Of a DNA stretch of 64,000 nt, positions 30,244-40,158 are shown one piece after another. The notes under the pieces were generated by a model. The model made no database searches, was not told where the DNA came from, and saw nothing but the letters and a program-made list of their open reading frames with translations. Both the position numbers and the translations under genes were made by a program. Origin of the DNA: Maricaulis sp. (GTDB lineage: Bacteria; Pseudomonadota; Alphaproteobacteria; Caulobacterales; Maricaulaceae). The stretch lies in the NCBI RefSeq assembly GCF_030149235.1, contig NZ_JASBRW010000024.1, positions 1-64,000 on the forward strand. The letters run 5' to 3'. Within the stretch, counting starts at the first letter, position 1; every line of letters begins with the position of its first letter.

Positions 30244-30849
30244 ATGAATTGGGGTGCAGAAATGAGGGCCTTCCGGCGCCGGACGGGGCTGAAACAGGAG
30301 GCCCTGGCAGATCTGCTGCATGTCAGCCAGGCTTATGTTTCCCGCATTGAAGGGGGTAGTGCAGACCCCAAATCCGGCCTGGAAAACCGCATCCGCGCCC
30401 TGCTCTCCGATCCTTCCTATCTCGATGTGATCGACTTCGCCCTCAAGAGCGTGCGGGTCTCTCCACTGATGACCTGCATCATTCGCCCGGATGCGGACGA
30501 TGTCCGCTATGTCGCGCTCAGCGCGGGCATGCGCAGCCACCCCCGTTTCACCAATGTCGAGGAGGGCGATCTGGTCGACACCCAGATCAGTACCCAAGGA
30601 CGTCAACTCCTTTCAATTATCAAGGAGAGCGGGATTTTTTCCGGCCATGTCGAAGCCGTCGATGCAATCTGGCGCTCCGAGTATGAAGGCGTGACGGACC
30701 ATTGGCATGGCGTCTACACCCCCATGCGAAGTCGAGACGGCGAATGGTTTCTTCACGCCGCAATTGACCGCATCTGCGCCGAGCGCTTCAGCGAGCTGGA
30801 AAGCAGGCGCAAGGGCTGGGTCCAGATTACCAACCTGCACGCGGCTTGA
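30244..30849 (+). CDS. XRE-family HTH regulator with C-terminal sensor-like domain
   Basis: MRAFRRRTGLKQEALADLLHVSQAYVSRIEGG HTH_3. Confidence 0.8.
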   Translation: MNWGAEMRAFRRRTGLKQEALADLLHVSQAYVSRIEGGSADPKSGLENRIRALLSDPSYLDVIDFALKSVRVSPLMTCIIRPDADDVRYVALSAGMRSHPRFTNVEEGDLVDTQISTQGRQLLSIIKESGIFSGHVEAVDAIWRSEYEGVTDHWHGVYTPMRSRDGEWFLHAAIDRICAERFSELESRRKGWVQITNLHAA

Positions 30850-30914
30850 GACACGATACCGGCCACAACGCCAACGCTTCCTTTACGGGTGCGTGCTAGA
30901 CCGGGTGCATGATG

Positions 30915-31355
30915 ATGTTGCGTTCTACTCTTTGCGCCCTGGCGCTGGCCCTGACGGCAGGCGCCCTGCCGGCTGCCGCGCTGGCCCCACCGGCGTCCGA
31001 TAGCGGAAGCGATGATCCGCGTCACCGGAATATCACCTCATCGGACAGCTATATGCCCCTGCCGCCGCTGACGGCAACCGTGCAAGCCAATCGCCGTGCC
31101 CGCGGCATCCTGCAGATCGAAGCCGGTCTCGAGGTCGAGGATTCTCGGCTTCGCCGCCGCGTCGAACGCTACATGCCGCGCTTGCGCAATGCCTATGTCA
31201 CCGCAATGAGCGTCTATACCGGGAATTACTTCCAGTATGGCGAGGTGCCGGACGCGGACCGCATCGCTGCACTACTGCAGGAAGCGACCGACATGACCCT
31301 GGGCCAGGACGGCGCCGAAGTCCTGCTCGGCATGATCATCATCCATTCCGACTAG
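30915..31355 (+). CDS. Secreted hypothetical protein
   Basis: Signal peptide MLRSTLCALALALTAGALPAAALA; FliL-like layout suspected but not established. Confidence 0.55.
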   Translation: MLRSTLCALALALTAGALPAAALAPPASDSGSDDPRHRNITSSDSYMPLPPLTATVQANRRARGILQIEAGLEVEDSRLRRRVERYMPRLRNAYVTAMSVYTGNYFQYGEVPDADRIAALLQEATDMTLGQDGAEVLLGMIIIHSD

Positions 31356-31366
31356 GGTTTAAGCCC

Positions 31367-31651
31367 CTAGGACAGCGCATCCATGAATTTGGCCAGGTCG
31401 AGATCGAGCTGGGTCACGCCTCCGGCATCATGGGTCGCCAAGGTCACATCCACCGTGTTGTAGACATTGAACCACTCGGGATGGTGATCCATCTGCTCGG
31501 CCTTCAGCGCGACCCGGTTCATGAAACCCCAGGCTTCGTTGAAATCGGCGAACTTGTAGACCTTGCGGATGGCGTCACGGCCTTCAACAGCCTCCCAGCC
31601 GCTGAGCTGCGCGACAACCGCCCGTGCACCTAGCTTGTCCATCAGCCTCAC
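31367..31651 (-). CDS. Pterin-4a-carbinolamine dehydratase
   Basis: [51 protein letters not shown]. Confidence 0.95.
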   Translation of the reverse strand: MRLMDKLGARAVVAQLSGWEAVEGRDAIRKVYKFADFNEAWGFMNRVALKAEQMDHHPEWFNVYNTVDVTLATHDAGGVTQLDLDLAKFMDALS

Positions 31652-31654
31652 TCC

Positions 31655-32644
31655 CTATTCCGCCGGCAATTGCATCGGCTCGATGCCGAGCGTCTTGAAC
31701 AGGTCGAAATCCTCGTGCTTTTCCGGGTTCGGCGTGGTCAGCAATTCCTCGCCGACGAAGATCGAATTGGCCCCGGCCAGGAAGCACAGCGCCTGCAACT
31801 CCTTGCTCATACCCTCGCGGCCGGCCGACAGGCGGACCATGGATTTCGGCATCAGGATACGCGCCGTGGCGATGGTGCGCACGAAATCAATGCCGTCGAG
31901 CGGCTTGCTGTCTCCCAGCGGCGTGCCCGGCACGGCAACCAGGTGATTGATCGGCACGCTTTCCGGATGCGGATCCATTGACGCCAGCTCGGTCAGCAGG
32001 CCGATACGGGCCGCCTCATCCTCGCCCATACCGACAATACCGCCGGTGCAGACATGGATACCGGCACCACGCACGCGGTCGAGCGTGTCGATACGGTCCT
32101 GATAGGTGCGGGTCGAGATCACCCGGCCATAGTCTTCCGGCGCCGTATCGAGATTATGATTATAGTAATCCAGCCCCGCCTCGCGCAGCTTTTCCGCCTG
32201 ACCGTCAGACAGCATGCCGAGCGTGACACAGGTCTCCATGCCCATCGCCTTGACGCCGGAGATCATGTCGCAGATCGCGTCTTCATCGCGGGTTTTCAGG
32301 TCGCGCCAGGCCGCGCCCATACAGAAGCGGGTGGCACCGCCGGCCTTGGCCTTCTCCGCCGCCTCAAGCACGTCATCCAACGGCATCAGCTTGGACGCTT
32401 TCAACCCGGTGTCGAAATGAGCTGACTGATTGCAATATCCGCAATCCTCGGCACAACCACCTGTCTTGATCGATAACAGCTGGCTGGTCTGGACCTCATT
32501 GGCCTTGTGGCACCGTCTGTGCACGCTCTGAGCAGCAAAGATCAAATCGTTAAACGGTGCGCGATAGATCTCGCCTGCCGTTGCACGCGTCCAGTCCGTG
32601 CGCGGTGTCGTCAAAGTGTCGAGATCGTCAAGGAAATGCGTCAT
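31655..32644 (-). CDS. bioB: Biotin synthase
   Basis: [25 protein letters not shown] radical-SAM motif; [20 protein letters not shown]. Confidence 0.97.
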   Translation of the reverse strand: MTHFLDDLDTLTTPRTDWTRATAGEIYRAPFNDLIFAAQSVHRRCHKANEVQTSQLLSIKTGGCAEDCGYCNQSAHFDTGLKASKLMPLDDVLEAAEKAKAGGATRFCMGAAWRDLKTRDEDAICDMISGVKAMGMETCVTLGMLSDGQAEKLREAGLDYYNHNLDTAPEDYGRVISTRTYQDRIDTLDRVRGAGIHVCTGGIVGMGEDEAARIGLLTELASMDPHPESVPINHLVAVPGTPLGDSKPLDGIDFVRTIATARILMPKSMVRLSAGREGMSKELQALCFLAGANSIFVGEELLTTPNPEKHEDFDLFKTLGIEPMQLPAE

Positions 32645-32664
32645 TTGGAGCCCGGTCCTGTTTG

Positions 32665-33051
32665 ATGTCGACGGAACCTAAAAACACTCAAGCCCGCCGT
32701 CCAGATGCGGGACTGCGATGGGCTGGCCGTGTCCTGTTTGTGACCACCAGCGCGCTCGTGCTCGACCTGGCGTTTCAACCCGGCCTCGCCATGCGTCCGG
32801 ATATTCTCGGCTTTGACAAGCTCGAGCATATCGCCGCGTTCTTCACCCTGACCGTGCTGATGCGGATTGGCTGGCCCGGCCGCGCCCATGTGCTGCAAAC
32901 CGTCTTGTTGATGGGCTTTGGCTTGTTCATCGAACTGGTCCAGGCCACTGACATGGTCGGACGTACGGCCAGCTGGGCTGATGTTGTGGCGGACATGATC
33001 GGCATCCTGATCGGCATGTCCTTCTCGCTCTTCGTTGGAAAACGGCTCTAG
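32665..33051 (+). CDS. VanZ-like family membrane protein
   Basis: [56 protein letters not shown]. Confidence 0.8.
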   Translation: MSTEPKNTQARRPDAGLRWAGRVLFVTTSALVLDLAFQPGLAMRPDILGFDKLEHIAAFFTLTVLMRIGWPGRAHVLQTVLLMGFGLFIELVQATDMVGRTASWADVVADMIGILIGMSFSLFVGKRL

Positions 33052-33083
33052 CTCGCCCCCACGCCATTGGGTTAGACCAAAGA

Positions 33084-33113
33084 AAAAGCCCCGCCGGATC
33101 CGGCGGGGCTTTT
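33084..33113. terminator. Bidirectional intrinsic terminator
   Basis: Perfect AAAAGCCCCGCCGGATCCGGCGGGGCTTTT palindrome between convergent genes. Confidence 0.9.
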
Positions 33114-33134
33114 CCTTGGTCGAAACAACCGGAC

Positions 33135-34685
33135 CTAGTCGTCCTTGGTCGTCGCTTCGCCCTCGGCATTGGCATGGCCGGACTGGAGTTCTTCCTCCGT
33201 CGACTCTTGCGTGCCCCAGACATCGCCCGCCCAGTTCGGCGGCAGTTCGCCGGTCTTGTCGAAGCGTTTGGTGTAGGCCACCACGGCGCCTGACAGCAGC
33301 AGCAGTGCCACCACGTTCGGCAACAGCATGGACGCGTTGGCAATATCGCCGAAGCGCCAGAGCCCCGTCACATTGGTAATCAGCGTGCCCGCGAAAGCCA
33401 CACCCACCCAGACGAAGCGGAACGGCTTGGCTGCCCAGTCGCCGGTGATGTAGGTCAGGCACTGCTCGGCATAGTAGGACCAGCCGATAATCGTGGTGAA
33501 GGCGAACAGGGCCTGCGCCGCCAGGATCACCCAGGCACCATACATCATGCCCTCGGCAAAGGCCGCCGTGGTAATGGCGGACGCCTCGAGCGTGGTCGAC
33601 TGCCAGGCATAATCCACCGTGGCACCGTCACCGGACGGGTAAGCACCCTGCACAACCAGGATCACCAGCGCCGTCATGGTACAGATGATCATGGTGTCGA
33701 TGAACACGCCGAGCATGGCGATCTCGCCCTGTTTGACCGGGTTCTTGGTCTGCGCAGCCGCGTGGGCAATCGGGGCAGAACCCTGGCCGGCCTCGTTGGA
33801 GAACAGACCGCGCGCCACACCGGCACGGATCGCCGCGAGGACACCATAGCCGGCCAGACCGCCGCCGGCCTGCTCCCAGCCGAAGGCGCCGCCGATGATC
33901 AGCATGAAGGCGTTCGGGATGAACTCGATGTGGGTGATGATCACGAACAGGGCGGCGAGGATATAGGCGCCGGCCATGAACGGGATGATCTTGCCAGCCA
34001 CGCTACCGATCGACTTGATGCCGCCAATGATCACGATGAAGACCAGCGCACCGATCACGAGACCAACGCTCCAATTGGGCACGGCAACGCCCATCGAACG
34101 GCCCGCCTCGACAGCAGACTGGGTGATGGAATTGGCCTGGATCATGCCGCCGGTACCGACAGCAGAGAAAATCGTACCGATACAGAAGAGAACGGCGAGC
34201 CAGCCCCAATGCTTACCGAGGCCGTTCTTGATGTAATACATCGGACCACCGTGGAAGTGGCCGTCCGGGTGTTTCTCACGGTAGCGGACCGCGAGGCTGG
34301 ACTCGGCATAGGCCGCGGCCATGCCAAAGAGGGCGGTGATCCACATCCAGAAGATCGCGCCCGGGCCACCCAGGGTGATGGCGGTTGCCACACCGGCGAG
34401 GTTACCCGTGCCGACCTGACCGGACAGGGCCGTAGAGAGGGCCTGCCAGGGCGTGATCTCACCCTCGCCGCCGCCTTTGCGGCCAGACCACAGCTCGCCG
34501 AAAGCCGGGAAAAGGCGGCGCAGCGGCCGGAAGCCAAGGCGCAGCATGAAGATGAGACCCGTGCCCAGAAGGGCGATGGTGATAATGCCTACGGGCAGGA
34601 TGCGCTGATCACCCCAGGTCCCCCCCCAGAGGAAATCGCTGACCGTAGTCGCAGCGTCAAAGAAGCCGTCCATTACACTCCCCAA
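33135..34685 (-). CDS. Alanine/glycine:cation (sodium) symporter, AGCS family
   Basis: ALSTALSGQVGTGNLAGVATAITLGGPGAIFWMW; GGPMYYIKNGLG; SNEAGQGSAPIAHAAAQTKNPVKQG. Confidence 0.95.
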   Translation of the reverse strand: MGSVMDGFFDAATTVSDFLWGGTWGDQRILPVGIITIALLGTGLIFMLRLGFRPLRRLFPAFGELWSGRKGGGEGEITPWQALSTALSGQVGTGNLAGVATAITLGGPGAIFWMWITALFGMAAAYAESSLAVRYREKHPDGHFHGGPMYYIKNGLGKHWGWLAVLFCIGTIFSAVGTGGMIQANSITQSAVEAGRSMGVAVPNWSVGLVIGALVFIVIIGGIKSIGSVAGKIIPFMAGAYILAALFVIITHIEFIPNAFMLIIGGAFGWEQAGGGLAGYGVLAAIRAGVARGLFSNEAGQGSAPIAHAAAQTKNPVKQGEIAMLGVFIDTMIICTMTALVILVVQGAYPSGDGATVDYAWQSTTLEASAITTAAFAEGMMYGAWVILAAQALFAFTTIIGWSYYAEQCLTYITGDWAAKPFRFVWVGVAFAGTLITNVTGLWRFGDIANASMLLPNVVALLLLSGAVVAYTKRFDKTGELPPNWAGDVWGTQESTEEELQSGHANAEGEATTKDD

Positions 34686-34880
34686 TCCAAAAAACTGTGC
34701 GCACCTTATGAAGTACGGCGGCCCGCTGAAAGGCTTTTATGCGTTTTCGTGACAGTTTTCGCCTCTGCCAACCTGAAGGCGAGCTTACCTCAGCCTGTCC
34801 AGCGACTATCCGCTTATTCACTTGAACCCGCGGGGGCCTGCGCGCGATTTTGCGCACTCAGGAACTAAGAGGGACATGAG

Positions 34881-36206
34881 ATGTTGAATCGTTTTGCTGC
34901 GGCGTTGAGTGCCGCCATGCTGGCACTGCCCGCCCTGGCACAAACCCCGCTGGCGCCGGAAACGCGCGACAGCGCCGTCGACAGCCTGGCCACGCTCATC
35001 GCCGACGAATTCTATGATGCCGAACGCGCCGCCGAGATTGCGGATAATCTACGCGGCGCCCATGCGGCAGGCGCCTATCAGCAGGACAGCGCCGAGGCCT
35101 TCGCCTCTGCAGTTGGCGCAGATCTGGCTGAACAGGACAATCACTTCTCGGTTCGCTATGTCGGCGCCGAACGGGTCGCAGAGGCCATGGCCCGGCGCGA
35201 ACAGCGGCGCGAAGGCGGCCCGCCCTCGGCGGAGGAAATCCAGCGGCGCTGGGCGCCGCTGGCGCGGCAGAATTTCGGTTTCGCCGAGGTCTCCATCCTT
35301 CCCGGCAATATCGGCTATATCAAACTCGACCAGTTCGCCCCGATCGAGCCGGCCATGGATACGGCCAGCGCTGCCCTGAACTTCGTGGCCAACACCGATG
35401 GCGTGATTTTCGACCTGCGCCAGAATGGCGGCGGCCATCCATCCATGGTGCAATTCCTGACCAGCCATTTCCTGCCCGCCGGCGGAGACACGCTGATCAA
35501 CACCTTCGTGTCGCGCGACTATGACTACCCCAATCAGCTCTGGTCACTCGCCAGCCACCCGGCCGGGCATCGCCCGGATGTTCCGCTGGTGGTTCTGACG
35601 AGTAGTCGCTCCGGCTCGGCCGGCGAGGCCTTCCCCTATCACCTGCAGGCGATGGAGCGCGCAACAATCATTGGTGAGACCACCTATGGCGCCGGCAATC
35701 CGGGTCAGACCTTTCTGGCCGAAGAGGGCTTTGCCATCTTCATTTCGACCGGCTCGGCCCGCAACCCGATCACCGGAACCAATTGGGAGGGCACAGGCGT
35801 GACGCCCGATATCGCCGTCGAGGCCGACGACGCGCTGATCGAAGCGCGCCTGCATCTTTACGCCCAGCTGGCCGCAGACAACGAAGACCCCGGCATCGCG
35901 AACAGCCTCAGCTTGGCGATTGAAGCGCTTGAAGCGCAGCGCAACCCGGTCGAGCTATCGACCCGCCAGTTGCGCCGCTATGCGGCCGACTGGGGTGTCC
36001 GCGACACCTTCATGGAAGACGGGCGCCTGTATTATCTCCGCGAAGGCAGCAACCCGGTCGCCCTGGTCCCGCTGGGCAATCATCGCTTTATGCTGGAGGA
36101 TGATGATCGATATCGCCTCGTCTTCATCGAAGGCGAAAACGGCTTCGACCGTCTCGATTTGCATATGCCCGATGGCCGGGTCATCGCCAATTGGCGCGTC
36201 GACTAG
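34881..36206 (+). CDS. S41-family peptidase (tail-specific/TSP-like), exported
   Basis: Signal peptide; GNIGYIKLDQFAP; VIFDLRQNGGGHPSMVQ; VLTSSRSGSAGEAFPYHLQ; GETTYGAGNPGQ. Confidence 0.88.
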   Translation: MLNRFAAALSAAMLALPALAQTPLAPETRDSAVDSLATLIADEFYDAERAAEIADNLRGAHAAGAYQQDSAEAFASAVGADLAEQDNHFSVRYVGAERVAEAMARREQRREGGPPSAEEIQRRWAPLARQNFGFAEVSILPGNIGYIKLDQFAPIEPAMDTASAALNFVANTDGVIFDLRQNGGGHPSMVQFLTSHFLPAGGDTLINTFVSRDYDYPNQLWSLASHPAGHRPDVPLVVLTSSRSGSAGEAFPYHLQAMERATIIGETTYGAGNPGQTFLAEEGFAIFISTGSARNPITGTNWEGTGVTPDIAVEADDALIEARLHLYAQLAADNEDPGIANSLSLAIEALEAQRNPVELSTRQLRRYAADWGVRDTFMEDGRLYYLREGSNPVALVPLGNHRFMLEDDDRYRLVFIEGENGFDRLDLHMPDGRVIANWRVD

Positions 36207-36208
36207 AC

Positions 36209-36754
36209 CTAGCGCACTTCAATGGCGATGACGCCCCAGGACCAGTCATCATCATTCATACCGGTCAGCGCCGGGTCATCCCGGCGCGGCCAGACCAGCA
36301 TGGCCGGCCCGAAACCGCCCATGGGCAGCGGGTCGCCCTCCATGCGTATGGCCAGGATGACGTCGTGATCATAGATTCGCTGCAGCGCGATCTCGCGCTG
36401 ATAGCCGTCGACCGATGTGATCACCAGCACCTGTCCGGTCGGTACGGCAATGGCGAGGACATCACGCAGGAGCGGACCAGAGAAGTTACGCACGCTGTGA
36501 CCAGCGGGGAAGTCGGCCCGCACCGCGTGTTGTTCCAGGGTCAAAAGCGCGGCCGTATTGATGACGCAGGCGGCATCGAACTCGATACCGAACGTGTTGA
36601 ACAAGGGCTCGGTCAGCGGGTCCATCGCGCCGCGGTCGACCGTGGCGATTTCACCATAGATGGTGATGATGTCAGCGCTGTCCTCGCCGTTATTGGTCGG
36701 CGCCTGGCACCCCATGAGGGCCAGCCCCGCCACCAGTCCCATAATCCACCGCAT
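36209..36754 (-). CDS. Hypothetical lipoprotein
   Basis: LVAGLALMGCQAP lipobox. Confidence 0.6.
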   Translation of the reverse strand: MRWIMGLVAGLALMGCQAPTNNGEDSADIITIYGEIATVDRGAMDPLTEPLFNTFGIEFDAACVINTAALLTLEQHAVRADFPAGHSVRNFSGPLLRDVLAIAVPTGQVLVITSVDGYQREIALQRIYDHDVILAIRMEGDPLPMGGFGPAMLVWPRRDDPALTGMNDDDWSWGVIAIEVR

Positions 36755-36767
36755 GCTTTGCCCCCGC

Positions 36768-37784
36768 CTAGAAATAGGTTCCGCAATAGGTCACGACCTC
36801 ACCACCGGTTCCGATCTTGAACCGCGCCAGGCCGGCGCCCTGGGTGGTGTTGACCCCGCCGAGATCAAACTGAACAACACCACGGTTTTTGAGTTCGTCG
36901 AGCGCCTGCCAGAGCAGGAGGTTATGTGCGCCCAGCTTGCGGCCGGTCTCGCTGTTCCAGCCGATATGATAGGTCGCCGAACAGCCATGGATCAGAAACA
37001 TCATGGCGGCGATTTTCTCGCGGCCCTGGTCAGCACGCAGGATCAGGAGGCTGTCGCGGTCACCGGTCGCGGTCTGGAAAGCAGGCACAAGGGCAGCCGG
37101 CGTCGCCTTGTAGCCGCGCTCCTCGCGCTGACCTTCCTCGGTCTGCAACAGCCAGCGGTATTGCGCCAGCTTGACACTGTTCTGCGCCGATTTCAGCCCG
37201 GATTTTTCCGCCGCATTGAGACGGTTGCGCCATTTGCCATCGAAGCCGGCCCTCAAGGTGGTCAGGTCCTGGTTCAGATCGAGCAGCACAGTCGAATAAC
37301 CCGTCATCACCCGGGACAGCCCGGCTGGCGGGACAACATCATCCGGCGTCATCAGGGTGACACGGGGCCAGGACAGCCCCAGCGACCGCTTGATGAGTCT
37401 GATTACCTGGCCCTTTTGCCCGGCATCAAGCTCGCGCAACCAGACCGGTCCGCGCGTGCACACCGCCAGAGTCAGAAGGCCGGCGAATTTGCGCACGGTG
37501 ATTTGCGCCAGTGCCAATCGGCCCTGGTCATCCTCAATCGAGACCCGGCGCACATCCGCCCCCAGTTCGACCAGGGCTTCACCGTAATTCCAGTCCTGCT
37601 GCAAGGCCGCCGGATGACGCCTCAGCTCGGCATCCCAGGTCGCGCGATCAATATCGAAGGAGAGACGCATTTCGCCCCGCAGGCTCGAATCAGCTTTGAT
37701 ATCCACTATCCACGAGCCTGCCGGGAGCACAATCGCATGCTGTCCCTTCCCTTCGGCCGCAAGGCGGAAACCGTCATGGGTCAC
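36768..37784 (-). CDS. FemAB/GNAT-like acyltransferase family protein
   Basis: GFDGKWRNRLNAAEKSGLK; AAMMFLIHGCSATYHIGWNSETGRKLGAHNLLLWQALDELKNRGVVQFDLGGVN. Confidence 0.75.
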   Translation of the reverse strand: MTHDGFRLAAEGKGQHAIVLPAGSWIVDIKADSSLRGEMRLSFDIDRATWDAELRRHPAALQQDWNYGEALVELGADVRRVSIEDDQGRLALAQITVRKFAGLLTLAVCTRGPVWLRELDAGQKGQVIRLIKRSLGLSWPRVTLMTPDDVVPPAGLSRVMTGYSTVLLDLNQDLTTLRAGFDGKWRNRLNAAEKSGLKSAQNSVKLAQYRWLLQTEEGQREERGYKATPAALVPAFQTATGDRDSLLILRADQGREKIAAMMFLIHGCSATYHIGWNSETGRKLGAHNLLLWQALDELKNRGVVQFDLGGVNTTQGAGLARFKIGTGGEVVTYCGTYF

Positions 37785-37931
37785 AAGATCACCGAGCCAC
37801 GCCTCACCTTGATGGCGATCTGGCTGGTGTTTCTTTATGTCGGCCTGCCGCTGCTCGTCGTGACCGGGCTGATGGATCTGGCCATGCAGCTCTTTTTCGG
37901 CGTTTGTACCGGGGTTTGGTGTCTGGCCTGA
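37776..37931 (+). CDS. Putative 51-aa small TM protein, divergent from and overlapping the FemAB-like gene start
   Basis: MGHKITEPRLTLMAIWLVFLYVGLPLLVVTGLMDLAMQLFFGVCTGVWCLA; sits at the 3' end of a longer shadow ORF in the track. Confidence 0.4.
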   Translation: MGHKITEPRLTLMAIWLVFLYVGLPLLVVTGLMDLAMQLFFGVCTGVWCLA

Positions 37932-37935
37932 CAGG

Positions 37936-39003
37936 TCAGCTCTTGGGCTTGACCCGTCCGTTGTCGACCAGGTGCTGGAAGAAATCGATCATCGTCTCTT
38001 CCAGCGGCCGGTAGCTGACACCCAGTTCGCGCACACTCTTGGAATGATCGGCAATAAAATCGATGCCGACATTGCGGCTCACCGTCTTGCGGGTCAGACC
38101 CGGATTGAGCATCGGCCCGACCAGCCAGACGAGGAATTTCGGCAGAATGGATTTCCCGAATCCGAAACGGTCACCGAGATGCTCGCGCAGTATCTTCGAC
38201 ATTTCCGGGAAGCCGCTGTTATGGCCGGAGAGGATGTGCCGTCCGTTGGCCGACGGGGTGAAGCCGGCCAGCACATGGGCCGCGGCCACATCACGAACAT
38301 CAACCACACCGATACGGAAGTCCGGTACACCGGCCGCCATGGTGCCATCACCGAACTGGACAATGGTGGAATAGCTTTCCCCGGTGAGGTTGGGATTGAT
38401 CCCCGGTCCGAGAATGAAGGACGGGTTGATGGTGACCAGATCCCAGCGCGCCTGTGCCTCGGCGATCTCCCAGGCCTTTTTCTCGGCCAGCGTCTTGGAC
38501 AGGGAATAGGGATTATGCTTGAGCGAAGAGGAGGTGTTCCAGACCGCCTCCGTCAGCTTCTTCTCCGGCATGGAGGCGATATCGGCATTGTCGCCATAGA
38601 TCGCGGCACAGCTGGATGTCAGCACAATGCGTTTGACACTGTCGGTCTCATTGGCACTGGTCAGCACATTGGCCGTGCCATCGACAGCCGGGTCGACCAG
38701 GTCCTTCTGCGGATCAGCCACCGCGAGGGTGAAGGGCGAAGCGGTGTGGATGACGAGCTCGCAGCCCGCCATGCCCTCGGCATAGGAGCCCGGCGTGGTC
38801 AGATCAGCCTTGAAATAATGGATTGAGCCGGGCGAGGCGTCTGCAATGGCGTCGAGATATTGCAGCTTGTCCGTCTTGGCCGGGTCCCGCACAGCGGCGT
38901 GGACCGTGTGTCCCTTGTCCAGCAATTGCTGGATGATGACACCGGCCAGATAGCCGGTCGCACCGGTCACGAGGATCGGTGCGTCGGAATTAATCTCGGT
39001 CAT
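37936..39003 (-). CDS. NAD-dependent epimerase / dihydroflavonol-4-reductase-like SDR
   Basis: ILVTGATGYLAGVIIQQLLDKGHTVHAAVRDP; YSLSKTLAEKKAWE. Confidence 0.9.
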   Translation of the reverse strand: MTEINSDAPILVTGATGYLAGVIIQQLLDKGHTVHAAVRDPAKTDKLQYLDAIADASPGSIHYFKADLTTPGSYAEGMAGCELVIHTASPFTLAVADPQKDLVDPAVDGTANVLTSANETDSVKRIVLTSSCAAIYGDNADIASMPEKKLTEAVWNTSSSLKHNPYSLSKTLAEKKAWEIAEAQARWDLVTINPSFILGPGINPNLTGESYSTIVQFGDGTMAAGVPDFRIGVVDVRDVAAAHVLAGFTPSANGRHILSGHNSGFPEMSKILREHLGDRFGFGKSILPKFLVWLVGPMLNPGLTRKTVSRNVGIDFIADHSKSVRELGVSYRPLEETMIDFFQHLVDNGRVKPKS

Positions 39004-39114
39004 GAAAAGCGCTCGCGGCTAGAAGAGGTCGGCGCCCAGTCTAGCCCGCTTCGCGCATTAGGCGAGAGGCTCGCTGGCCGCACCCCGCAAAGCCTGCCTC
39101 GCCAATCCCGGCAA

Positions 39115-39459
39115 TCAGTCCTGCAAGGTGAAATTCAGCCGTGTCTGGTGACCGGTCGTCGTCGTTGCGGCCTCGGCGAAACGCCAGGAGCTCACCGCAC
39201 GAATGGCCGCACGATCGAACACACCGGCCGGCTCGGCTTCGGCGACAGTCGGCTCAACCACATCGCCGCTCTCGTCGATGTCATAGGCAATCACAACATA
39301 GCCTTCGATACCGCGGCGCTCCGCACTACGCGGATAGTCCGGCGCCGACACACGCACCGGCTCACGCTGATCTTGCATCGCCAGCACCGGCGCACCAGCC
39401 AGGCCCGACAGCATCAGACCGCTCAAGGCAAAGGCTTTGACCCAGGAATTCATCTTCAT
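39115..39459 (-). CDS. TonB C-terminal domain protein, exported
   Basis: Signal peptide; APDYPRSAERRGIEGYVVIAYDIDESGDVVEPTVAEAEPAGVFDRAAIRAVSSWRF. Confidence 0.87.
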   Translation of the reverse strand: MKMNSWVKAFALSGLMLSGLAGAPVLAMQDQREPVRVSAPDYPRSAERRGIEGYVVIAYDIDESGDVVEPTVAEAEPAGVFDRAAIRAVSSWRFAEAATTTTGHQTRLNFTLQD

Positions 39460-39642
39460 CGCGCATCCTCCCGTTTTTCTTGTTGAGGCGCTTTTTACTT
39501 GGCCCACCGCCCCCGTTTCCCGGAGGTCGTGTTGTTTTCAGTATTGGGATATTACCGAAACGGAATTGATGTCCGGTTTAGGTGATAGGAACAATTTTAC
39601 GTAATCGGCTAGAGCGTTGATTTGATGTTGAAAAAAGACCTT

Positions 39643-39846
39643 TTACCGCTCGCCCCACCCGGACTTTGGACTTGCTGTCCACCACCGGGCCACAGCCCCG
39701 GCCGCGAGAACCAGGACGACCGCCCCGTCTGCGACTTGATTGCCGCTCGCGGTCATCATCGCACTCTCTGTGAGCCCATCAATGAGTGTGTAGACACCGG
39801 CAATTGACAGGATGAGAGCAATCCAGCCCCAAACAGATTTGGACAT
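39643..39846 (-). CDS. Small two-TM protein (67 aa)
   Basis: MSKSVWGWIALILSIAGVYTLIDGLTESAMMTASGNQVADGAVVLVLAAGAVARWWTASPKSGWGER; TAATG overlap with upstream small gene. Confidence 0.6.
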   Translation of the reverse strand: MSKSVWGWIALILSIAGVYTLIDGLTESAMMTASGNQVADGAVVLVLAAGAVARWWTASPKSGWGER

Positions 39847-39959
39847 TATTCGTCCTCCTGATCCGTCTTCTTGCGACTGAAGCCGATTCCACCGCCTGCG
39901 ACGAGAATGACGAAGAGAACGACCGCCCACCAAAAATCATTCCAGAGTTCTGCTAGCAC
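39846..39959 (-). CDS. Tiny single-TM protein (37 aa, GTG start)
   Basis: (V)MLAELWNDFWWAVVLFVILVAGGGIGFSRKKTDQEDE, with V decoded as initiator Met; GGAGG RBS upstream; not in ORF track. Confidence 0.5.
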   Translation of the reverse strand: MLAELWNDFWWAVVLFVILVAGGGIGFSRKKTDQEDE

Positions 39960-39971
39960 AATAACCTCCAG

Positions 39972-40094
39972 TTATCCGGACACCACGGCGTAAAGGAAAA
40001 CGCCGACGATGAAGGCAAAAATACCGAGCGCGCTCAGCTGCACAGCGCGCGACTTGAAAAGGTCTTGAAACTCATTCTGCATGCTCAAATCCAT
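39972..40094 (-). CDS. Tiny single-TM protein (40 aa)
   Basis: MDLSMQNEFQDLFKSRAVQLSALGIFAFIVGVFLYAVVSG; not in ORF track. Confidence 0.5.
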   Translation of the reverse strand: MDLSMQNEFQDLFKSRAVQLSALGIFAFIVGVFLYAVVSG

Positions 40095-40158
40095 ATTGGA
40101 GAGAAAAGACCGCCGGCACCTTGAAGCTCTATGCGCCGGCAATCAGGCCCGCGATTGA

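Noticed and set aside
33762-34868. 368-aa plus-strand ORF
   Set aside because: Antisense to the AGCS symporter; low-complexity His/Asp/Arg composition typical of shadow ORFs.
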